NCBI RefSeq assembly: GCF_000020585.3
Contig: NC_011138.3
Location: 2,924,730 to 2,936,109 of the forward strand
From: Alteromonas mediterranea DE
GTDB taxonomy: Bacteria; Pseudomonadota; Gammaproteobacteria; Enterobacterales; Alteromonadaceae
Direction of reading: 5' to 3'
Length of the DNA: 11,380 nt
Shown here: positions 1-5,661 of the stretch, piece after piece
Position numbering within the stretch: the first letter of the stretch is position 1
How the letters are laid out: every line of letters begins with the position of its first letter
The notes under the pieces: generated by a model
The model's input: the letters and a program-made list of their open reading frames with translations, nothing else
The model's database searches: none
Told to the model about the DNA's origin: nothing
Program-made: the position numbers and the translations under genes

Positions 1-630
1 AAGATTAAGCGTTACGCAAACCAAAAACGCGCTTTCAAGCGACGACGCTAAGCTATGTCTTTCAGAAAGCAATACGCCAACGATCATGAGCAACATAAAG
101 TACATGGAAAACTGTCGAAAGAAGTTCTCAGTCTTCATTGCAAACGGCGTATTAAAGCGACGAATTGTCATTCCAATAATAACCGGTAAGATTGAAACGC
201 CAACCAGGCCAGTCACGGTTTGAAATATAGAAAACTCGGGGGCATTTTCTTTTACAAAGTAATCGATAGTAAATTGAATAATAAATGGCGTGGTGAACAC
301 GCAAGCAATGGTTGAAATTGCGGTTAGGCTAACTGAAAGGGCTAGGTTGGCTTTTGCAATATGGCTGATTAAATTACTGGTGGTACCGCCAGGACACGCA
401 GCTAAAACCATTACGCCAACAGCAATATAGTCGGGCACTCCAAACGCAATACATAAACCTAAAGCTAGCAAAGGCAACAAGATAATTTGACCTATAAAGC
501 CGGTTACGACCGCCTTAGGCGCTTTAATCAATCGGGCAAAGTCAGCAAGGGTTAGGGTTAGCCCCATGCCAAACATCACAAATGCCAACGCTAGAGGTAA
601 CAACACCTCGGTAAGTACAGATGCCTGCAT
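1..630 (-). CDS. BASS-family (bile acid:sodium symporter-like) transporter, C-terminus cut off by window edge
   Basis: Inner-membrane secondary transporter of the BASS superfamily, probably sodium-coupled uptake of an organic anion; the substrate cannot be told from sequence. The reverse-strand frame is open from an ATG at 630 to the window edge (210 codons, no stop), so roughly the last third is missing if the family length of about 290-320 residues applies. Family hallmarks seen are an N-terminal helix with GMGLTL near residues 22-27, a charged loop followed by PKAVVTGF, and the core motif CPGGTTSN near residues 78-85, where the unwound sodium-binding crossover helices lie in BASS structures. 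Alternating hydrophobic segments fill the rest. A GGGG-containing ribosome binding site lies just upstream of the ATG. It is divergent from the broken LysR gene at 740, which may once have regulated it. The substrate assignment is open; membership in the family is firm. Confidence 0.9.
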   Translation of the reverse strand, partial: MQASVLTEVLLPLALAFVMFGMGLTLTLADFARLIKAPKAVVTGFIGQIILLPLLALGLCIAFGVPDYIAVGVMVLAACPGGTTSNLISHIAKANLALSVSLTAISTIACVFTTPFIIQFTIDYFVKENAPEFSIFQTVTGLVGVSILPVIIGMTIRRFNTPFAMKTENFFRQFSMYFMLLMIVGVLLSERHSLASSLESAFLVCVTLNL

Positions 631-739
631 GCACACGCCCCTTACAAAAGAAACCTAACATATTAACAACATTTGAGCCAGTGTACGCTGCTTAATAATA
701 AATAAAAATGATGCCTTATTATGGAAACCCATAAATATT

Positions 740-973
740 ATGCATGGAAAACTAGATCTCAATTTGTTCGTTGTGCTACGTGCAGTCTATGATCACGACA
801 GCATTACCAAAGCCACCACTGCACTACATAATACTCAGCCCGCAATAAGCCTTGCATTTGAAGTGTCTCCCCTCCCCGTGCATTTGTATTGGCACAAACA
901 CGCCGATGACGATTTGGTGAATTTATGGATGCGAGAAAAGCTTCTAGAAGTGGCAAACAGGATGGGGTTGTAG
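740..973 (+). pseudogene. LysR-family regulator remnant with in-frame internal deletion
   Basis: This 77-codon frame joins two ends of a LysR-type transcriptional regulator. Residues 1-39 match the start of the DNA-binding domain (LDLNLFVVLRAVYDHDSITKA type, then NTQPAIS). Residues 40-77 match the extreme C-terminus of the same family (a PVHLYWHKHADDD stretch followed by a closing helix). Full-length members have about 300 residues, so some 220 codons are missing: the end of the recognition helix, the linker helix and nearly all of the effector domain. The junction falls at about 855-858. The frame is retained, but half of the helix-turn-helix is lost, so I infer a non-functional relic. The BASS transporter gene is divergent, 109 bp away, a typical place for its regulator. 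An assembly error could give the same picture but is unlikely with such a clean in-frame join. Confidence 0.82.
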
Positions 974-980
974 CCCTGCT

Positions 981-1036
981 CTGTAACACAATGGTCAAGC
1001 AAGCGTCACGGTAGTGTCAATTTGCGGACCTATAGT
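981..1036 (+). promoter_or_regulatory. Pho-box array (PhoB sites) and -10 upstream of the metallophosphoesterase gene
   Basis: Four 7-bp units in an 11-bp register start at 981 (CTGTAAC), 992 (TGGTCAA), 1003 (GCGTCAC) and 1014 (GTGTCAA). Three of the four carry GTCA at the same offset as the PhoB consensus CTGTCAT, with 4-bp spacers between units. A -10-like TATAGT lies at 1031-1036, exactly 10 bp after the last unit, and no good -35 is present, as in PhoB-activated promoters where the Pho box replaces it. Transcription would start near 1043 and leave a leader of about 26 nt before the ATG at 1069. The periodicity and spacing are seen directly; PhoB binding is inferred. Confidence 0.65.
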
Positions 1037-1068
1037 GTCGGTCCAAGGCATCGCTTTGGGAAACCGCT

Positions 1069-1866
1069 ATGAAAAAAACACACTATCGCACGCTTTGGCT
1101 TTCAGACATCCATTTGGGAAATCGCGACTGTAAAGCTGAGTACTTACTTTCCTTTCTAAATAGCATCACGGTAGATACATTGTATTTGGTGGGCGACATT
1201 GTCGATATGTGGCAAATGACGAAACAATTTCGCTGGCCAAAGGCGCACAATCAAGTCATGCACAAATTGATGCAAATGAGCCAGCAAGGTACACGCGTAG
1301 TGTATTTACCTGGCAATCATGATGAACCAATTCAGTCTTACTCAGGCATGGCCTTTGGTGATATTGAAATAGAACGAGAGCTGGTGCACACCACAGCGCA
1401 AGGAAAACGCTACTTGGTTTTACACGGCGATCAGTTCGATGGCGACGTTACCATGGGTAGATTTCACGCGTGGATTGGCGATAAAGGCTACGACCTTCTG
1501 CTGTTTTTAAATCGTGAATTTAACCGTTTTAGAGCTTGGCGAAAACGAGAGTATTGGTCTTTGGCTGGCTATATTAAAAAACACATTAAAGGCGCAAATG
1601 AAGCCATTGCTCGATATCGTGAAGCCTGCTGTAAACGCGCCGATGAAATGGGGCTTGATGGCGTTGTGTGCGGCCATATCCATCACCCTGAAAGCACAAT
1701 GGAAAATGGTATTCATTACATCAATGATGGCGACTGGGTTGAGAACTGCAGTGCATTAGCGGAAGACGAAAACGGCGAGCTTTCACTAATTCATTACCTT
1801 GAGGTTGTCGAGTCAGCCAGCGTCACGTCGATCACAGTAAAAGACTCTTCGTCTAAAGCGGCATAG
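1069..1866 (+). CDS. plcP: PlcP-type calcineurin-fold metallophosphoesterase (often annotated UDP-2,3-diacylglucosamine diphosphatase/LpxH-like)
   Basis: Probable cytoplasmic-face membrane-lipid phosphoesterase. PlcP enzymes cleave phospholipids to diacylglycerol during phosphate starvation. The 265-residue protein shows the whole dimetal site: D13 and H15 in SDIHLG, D43 in VGDIVD, GNHDE at 82-86, HGDQFD at 119-124 and GHIHH at 202-206, then YINDGDWVE. No signal peptide or membrane helix is seen. True LpxH (about 240 residues) has GNRD where this protein has GNHD, and it lacks the HGDQFD and NDGDW signatures, so this belongs to the separate COG2908 clade that includes Sinorhizobium PlcP. The ATG at 1069 has only a weak GGGAAA-type ribosome binding site. 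The upstream Pho-box array and the following olsF-like gene both fit a role in phosphate-limited lipid remodelling. Family certain; the PlcP function is inferred, with an LpxH-like role the main alternative. Confidence 0.85.
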   Translation: MKKTHYRTLWLSDIHLGNRDCKAEYLLSFLNSITVDTLYLVGDIVDMWQMTKQFRWPKAHNQVMHKLMQMSQQGTRVVYLPGNHDEPIQSYSGMAFGDIEIERELVHTTAQGKRYLVLHGDQFDGDVTMGRFHAWIGDKGYDLLLFLNREFNRFRAWRKREYWSLAGYIKKHIKGANEAIARYREACCKRADEMGLDGVVCGHIHHPESTMENGIHYINDGDWVENCSALAEDENGELSLIHYLEVVESASVTSITVKDSSSKAA

Positions 1867-1950
1867 CAGAGCAGTGTTTACCGCATTGTTAGCTTGAATA
1901 CTGGCGCAAAAGAAAACAGGGGCTGGTGACGCAATTACAATTTATTAACA

Positions 1951-2006
1951 CTGTCAAATAACTGCCATTAAACTGTGTAAAAAGCGTCACATTGTATTGC
2001 TATTGT
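1951..2006 (+). promoter_or_regulatory. Pho-box array (PhoB sites) and -10 upstream of the olsF-like gene
   Basis: Four 7-bp units with 11-bp periodicity start at 1951 (CTGTCAA), 1962 (CTGCCAT), 1973 (CTGTGTA) and 1984 (GCGTCAC), separated by AT-rich 4-bp spacers (ATAA, TAAA, AAAA). The last unit is identical to the third unit of the array at 981. A -10-like TATTGT lies at 2001-2006, again exactly 10 bp after the array. Transcription would begin near 2013, giving a leader of about 23 nt before the ATG at 2036. A possible sigma-70 reading (TTAACA at 1945, TAAACT at 1969, 18-bp spacer) overlaps the array and is weaker. No terminator separates the upstream gene, so readthrough may also contribute. 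Confidence 0.66.
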
Positions 2007-2035
2007 TCGCCAAAACCGAAAGAGAAAAAGGTTCT

Positions 2036-3754
2036 ATGTTTACTGTAAATGAAGTACTGAACAAGCATTACCCTCAGGTAGCGAACAACCCCATTCTTTT
2101 TAAATCGCTATCTTTCGTATTGAGACACTTGCTCCATGAGCGTGAAATTACGGAGTTCGGTGAGACCTACCCTCATTATGAAGATATTGATTTTGTGGAG
2201 CAGGTTCTCGAGTACTTTAATATCAGCTATTCGACTCGCGACGTGGAAAAAGAACGGATTCCGAGTGAAGGGCGCGTGGTTATTATTGCTAATCACCCGA
2301 TAGGCTCTCTCGATGCGTTGGCGTTGATAAAGCTTGTAAGTGAAGTACGTCACGATTTAAAAGTTGTGGCAAATGAAATGCTGATGGCCATTGAACCGCT
2401 GCACGACATGCTATTGCCAGTGAACAATATGCAAGGGGGCACACCCAAACAGCACTTATCGGCTATTCAGGCTCATTTAAACGGCGATGGTGCCATACTT
2501 ATTTTTCCAGCTGGTGAAGTCTCGCGGCTGCGACCCCAGGGCGTGCGCGATACACGCTGGCACACAGGTTTTTTACGTATAGCAAGGCAAGCCAAAGCGC
2601 CGGTTTTACCGGTTTATATTGATGCCAAAAACAGCCACCTTTTTTATGGGGTGTCTATGGTATATAAACCCCTTGCTACCGCACTCTTGGTCAAAGAGAT
2701 GTTTAAGCAACGCAAAAAGCACCTGCCTATGCGTATTGGAGAGCTCATTCCTTTCGAGTCTTATCAACAAACAAACATCCCGCTAAAAGAGCAAGTGAAG
2801 CTTTTTAAACGTCACTTGTACCGTATTGGCAGCAACAAAAAAGGCGTTTTCGAAACACAAGCATCAATCGCTATGCCTGAAGATAGAAAAGAACTTTCAC
2901 GTGCAATACGTGAATGTGAGCACCTAGGTACCACGGGGGACGGTAAATCTATTTACTTGTATCAACATAAAAGCTGCTCACCAATTATGCGAGAAATTGG
3001 TCGCTTACGAGAAGTCGCGTTCAGAGCCGTCGGCGAAGGCACAAATAAGCGCAGAGACATCGATCATTATGACTCTCACTACTATCATTTAGTACTTTGG
3101 GATGAGAGTGATTTAGAAATTGTTGGTGCCTATCGCTTCGGGGATGCAGAACTACTGACCGCCCCAGACCACCCTACCGGCTTGTACTCGGCCACCCTAT
3201 TTAATTACAGCAAAAATAACGATAAACTTTTTAAGGAAGGCTTAGAATTAGGGCGAAGCTTTGTTCAGCCTCGCTACTGGGGCAAACGCAGTTTAGATTA
3301 CTTGTGGTTTGGTATTGGCGCATTTTTAAGTCGTTATCCCAAATATCGTTATCTATTTGGTGCAGTGTCACTTAGTAATGCCTATCCAGAACCAGCTAAA
3401 GACCTATTGGTACAATTTTACTCCACGTATTTTCCTGCAAAGTTTGGTGAAGCGACCTGTAAACGCCCTTATCAAATGGCTAACGATGCGCTGCACCAAT
3501 TTACCGGCCATGACTATAAAGCTGAGTTTACACAGTTAAAACACCTATTGGCGAATATGGGTGTTAATGTTCCTACCCTTTATAAACAGTACTCAGAAGT
3601 AGCTAAGGACGGCGGCGTTGCGTTTTTAGGCTTTAACGTTGACCCGGATTTCAACGATTGCATTGATGGCCTAGTAGTAGTTGATATGCAGACCTTAACT
3701 GATAAAAAGCGCAAGCGCTATTTGAATGATATCCAATTAAAAGCGTCAGCCTAA
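2036..3754 (+). CDS. olsF: Bifunctional acyltransferase of the OlsF type (ornithine lipid synthesis), PlsC-like plus GNAT-like domains
   Basis: Probable ornithine-lipid synthase: N-acylation of ornithine by the C-terminal domain and O-acylation of lyso-ornithine lipid by the N-terminal domain, at the inner membrane. The 572-residue protein has a PlsC-like half with NHPIGSLD at 86-93 (H87 and D93, an HX5D spacing instead of the usual HX4D), FPAGEVSR at 157-164 and LPVYID at 191-196. From about 318 to 500 comes a hemolysin/OlsB-like acetyltransferase-fold domain with FRAVGEGTNKRRDID and EIVGAYRFG. The start is the ATG at 2036, with an AAAAGG ribosome binding site. A TTG at 1997 would lie inside the promoter and is rejected. 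The domain order matches OlsF of Serratia and the Vibrio cholerae protein that makes ornithine lipids under phosphate deprivation. The preceding Pho-box array supports this role. COG3176 'putative hemolysin' is the usual generic label. Confidence 0.83.
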   Translation: MFTVNEVLNKHYPQVANNPILFKSLSFVLRHLLHEREITEFGETYPHYEDIDFVEQVLEYFNISYSTRDVEKERIPSEGRVVIIANHPIGSLDALALIKLVSEVRHDLKVVANEMLMAIEPLHDMLLPVNNMQGGTPKQHLSAIQAHLNGDGAILIFPAGEVSRLRPQGVRDTRWHTGFLRIARQAKAPVLPVYIDAKNSHLFYGVSMVYKPLATALLVKEMFKQRKKHLPMRIGELIPFESYQQTNIPLKEQVKLFKRHLYRIGSNKKGVFETQASIAMPEDRKELSRAIRECEHLGTTGDGKSIYLYQHKSCSPIMREIGRLREVAFRAVGEGTNKRRDIDHYDSHYYHLVLWDESDLEIVGAYRFGDAELLTAPDHPTGLYSATLFNYSKNNDKLFKEGLELGRSFVQPRYWGKRSLDYLWFGIGAFLSRYPKYRYLFGAVSLSNAYPEPAKDLLVQFYSTYFPAKFGEATCKRPYQMANDALHQFTGHDYKAEFTQLKHLLANMGVNVPTLYKQYSEVAKDGGVAFLGFNVDPDFNDCIDGLVVVDMQTLTDKKRKRYLNDIQLKASA

Positions 3755-3795
3755 TGCAATAGACATGCGCGTGACAGTAAAGTGAATAAAAAGAT

Positions 3796-3821
3796 AGGAG
3801 CGGTTAATTCCGCTCCTTTTT
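3796..3821 (+). terminator. Intrinsic terminator of the olsF-like gene, probably bidirectional
   Basis: A perfect stem AGGAGCGG/CCGCTCCT (3796-3803 with 3810-3817) with the 6-nt loop TTAATT is followed by five Ts. It starts 42 bp after the olsF-like stop. An A-rich stretch on the left (3788-3795) gives a T-rich tail on the reverse strand too, so it may also stop dapE, which converges from the other side. Confidence 0.85.
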
Positions 3822-3883
3822 ACGCTTTATTGATGCCGCAGTTCAAAACTAATACGCCAAGCCGCGCTTAGTTTTATTAGCTT

Positions 3884-5056
3884 TTATTTGCTTAAGCTAA
3901 GCAGGATATCAGTGTAGATATCTTCAAGAGTGAGTAAGTCTGACAGGTGAATATGTTCGTTTACCTGGTGAATTGTGGCATTCGGCACCCCCACCTCTAC
4001 AACTTGCGTTTTTTCGCTGGCGTAGAATCGCCCGTCAGAAGTGCCACCCGAAGTACTGATTACGGGATAACGCCCTGTTGCCGCTTTAATAGCTTTTTCT
4101 ACGCTAGTAATAAGACAACGTTTGGCGTTGTTATGTGGCTTACTTAAATAGGCTTCGCAAGGCCTCGAAAAACTAACTAATGCAGACATATCTACCGAAC
4201 TGATGATTTGGCGAAGTAATTCAGCCAAACTACCTTGGTTGTATTGCCATGAGTAGCGTACGTTAAACTCTATTCTTACCGCACTAGGCACGATATTATC
4301 GGTAAAGCTTCCCGTGTCCATATGCGTTATTTGAAGCGTGGTACCTGGAAAGTCATCACTTCCCTCTTCGAAGGGATAGTGGGTGAGCGCATTAACGATA
4401 TTGCTGGCTTTGTGGATAGCATTAACAGCCGTTTTGGGGTATGCAACGTGACCTTGTTTACCCGCAACAGTAATTGTGCCTGAGAGCGACCCTCTGCGCC
4501 CTACTTTAATAGTATCACCGGTTTGAGTAGTCGCCGAAGGCTCACCGACCAAGCACATATCAAGTTGAACATTACGTTTGGTCAAATACTCGTTTATCCA
4601 TTTAGAGCCCCATTCAGCCTCTCCCTCTTCGTCACTGGTGATAAGCCACCAGTACGTCACCTCACGTTCATCTAGCGAAGCAATTGCCCGTTCGGTTGCT
4701 GCTAGCATGGCTGAAATTCCAGTCTTCATATCCGCAGCCCCTCGGCCATATAATTTATTTTGGCTTACAACAGGGCTGAAGGGAGGCGACTTCCATTTCT
4801 CAAGAGGGCCTGGCGGTACCACATCAGTATGACCACTAAACGCGAAATGTAACGGGCCACCCCCCCATTTGGCAATGAGGTTTTTAACACCATTAATCGT
4901 GTGACGCTCACAGACAAACCCGAGCTTTTCAAGCTTATACATGAGGTAACTTTGACACCCTGCGTCAACGGGCGTTATGGACTCTCTCGCCATCAAAACT
5001 TCGGCAAAATGAAGGCTACGGGCCGGTGCAGCGGTTATTGAAGGCTGAATAGACAT
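3884..5056 (-). CDS. dapE: Succinyl-diaminopimelate desuccinylase DapE
   Basis: Cytoplasmic zinc hydrolase that converts N-succinyl-LL-2,6-diaminopimelate to LL-diaminopimelate and succinate in the lysine/peptidoglycan pathway. The 390-residue protein shows all M20 metal-site motifs in order: SGHTDVVPPG (H76), GRGAADMKTG (D109), TSDEEGEAEWG (catalytic E143, metal E144), VGEPS (E172), SGGTSDGRF, and H363 in ATIHQVNEHIH. The lid/dimerisation domain occupies the middle. E. coli DapE has 375 residues; the extra length lies at the N-terminus. The start is the ATG at 5056, preceded by AGGTG 8 nt away; a TTG at 5170 would add 38 residues without family support and is rejected. A run of seven Gs in the sense strand (4860-4866) encodes WGGG just before the first metal motif. 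The gene stands alone, converging on the olsF-like gene and divergent from the small membrane protein gene. Confidence 0.95.
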   Translation of the reverse strand: MSIQPSITAAPARSLHFAEVLMARESITPVDAGCQSYLMYKLEKLGFVCERHTINGVKNLIAKWGGGPLHFAFSGHTDVVPPGPLEKWKSPPFSPVVSQNKLYGRGAADMKTGISAMLAATERAIASLDEREVTYWWLITSDEEGEAEWGSKWINEYLTKRNVQLDMCLVGEPSATTQTGDTIKVGRRGSLSGTITVAGKQGHVAYPKTAVNAIHKASNIVNALTHYPFEEGSDDFPGTTLQITHMDTGSFTDNIVPSAVRIEFNVRYSWQYNQGSLAELLRQIISSVDMSALVSFSRPCEAYLSKPHNNAKRCLITSVEKAIKAATGRYPVISTSGGTSDGRFYASEKTQVVEVGVPNATIHQVNEHIHLSDLLTLEDIYTDILLSLSK

Positions 5057-5110
5057 TCGTAAATCACCTAAATGAAACTTGGGTTTATTAGACGAATTTA
5101 AGGTGACACG

Positions 5111-5119
5111 TTTATAACA
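5111..5119 (-). promoter_or_regulatory. Candidate extended -10 promoter for dapE
   Basis: On the reverse strand TG, one base and TATAAA form an extended -10 about 55 bp upstream of the dapE ATG. No convincing -35 is present at 16-18 bp. The assignment rests only on the hexamer and its position. Confidence 0.3.
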
Positions 5120-5228
5120 GTTTTGAGAAGATGCAATGACAGGTACGATTGAATTTCTATACAACCACAATCACTTAGGCGTAACTAGCGCTGAACATTG
5201 AAGTATAAAGCCCTACAAGCTTTAGTAT

Positions 5229-5257
5229 TTGTTTAACGTGCAACAGCTTGTTATAAA
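5229..5257 (+). promoter_or_regulatory. Candidate sigma-70 promoter for the 56-residue membrane protein gene
   Basis: TTGTTT at 5229-5234 and TATAAA at 5252-5257 are separated by exactly 17 bp, and TG one base before the -10 makes it an extended -10. It lies about 45 bp upstream of the GTG start at 5302, which helps support that small gene. Confidence 0.45.
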
Positions 5258-5301
5258 TAGAAGAGTTGAAATAGACCTTCACTGTAAAAAAAGGCGCGGC
5301 C

Positions 5302-5472
5302 GTGTTAAAAATAATTGTCTTAATACCTCTAATTCTGTCTCTACTTTGGTTTGGCTACCTGCAAACCAAAAACTATACCCTTGAACAGGGCAAGCAAGGT
5401 TTTCTCTATATCTTTGTACTATCGGGGGTTATTGCAGCGTTTTATACCCTAATGCTATTTTTAACCCATTAG
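5302..5472 (+). CDS. Small two-helix inner-membrane protein, unknown function
   Basis: A 56-residue frame starting with GTG at 5302 and ending with TAG at 5470-5472. An AAGG ribosome binding site at 5291-5294 sits 7 nt before the GTG, and a plausible promoter lies at 5229-5257. The protein has two hydrophobic segments, about residues 2-19 (LKIIVLIPLILSLLWF type) and 35-54 (FLYIFVLSGVIAAFYTLML type), with a short polar connector NYTLEQGKQG between them. This predicts a helical hairpin in the inner membrane. The composition is coherent and the reading frame is closed by clean signals, so I take it as a real gene. I do not recognise its function. It is divergent from dapE; nothing in the sequence ties it to lysine synthesis. 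Confidence 0.72.
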   Translation: MLKIIVLIPLILSLLWFGYLQTKNYTLEQGKQGFLYIFVLSGVIAAFYTLMLFLTH

Positions 5473-5576
5473 CAACAAGCCATAATGTAATCGAAAAAGC
5501 GAAACCTCCTCCTTTATCAAGATGACCGCGCGGGGCCTTGAAAGCATCAACCACGTAGGCGCTTCACCAAGCCCAT

Positions 5577-5611
5577 AAAAAAGGCCAGTATCTTAAACAA
5601 TACTGGCCTTT
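5577..5611 (-). terminator. Intrinsic terminator of ppiD
   Basis: A perfect 12-bp stem (5580-5591 paired with 5600-5611, core GGCCAGTAT) with an 8-nt loop; on the reverse strand it runs into six Ts (5577-5582). It begins 51 bp after the ppiD stop. The plus-strand tail is only TTT, so it works best for ppiD, though it may also catch transcripts from the small gene at 5302. Confidence 0.9.
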
Positions 5612-5661
5612 AACGTTTCTTGGTGTTATCCACACTCGTTAGTTAAGTGTGGGATAAGACT

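Noticed and set aside
1514..1759. Open frame inside the metallophosphoesterase gene
   Set aside because: It is a shadow of the real gene in another frame, with no ribosome binding site or recognisable family.
1997..2035. TTG start at 1997 for the olsF-like protein
   Set aside because: It lies inside the predicted promoter (-10 at 2001-2006), and the ATG at 2036 has a good AAAAGG ribosome binding site.
5057..5170. TTG start at 5170 giving DapE a 38-residue N-terminal extension
   Set aside because: The extension resembles no DapE N-terminus, contains the dapE promoter candidate, and the ATG at 5056 has AGGTG at proper spacing.
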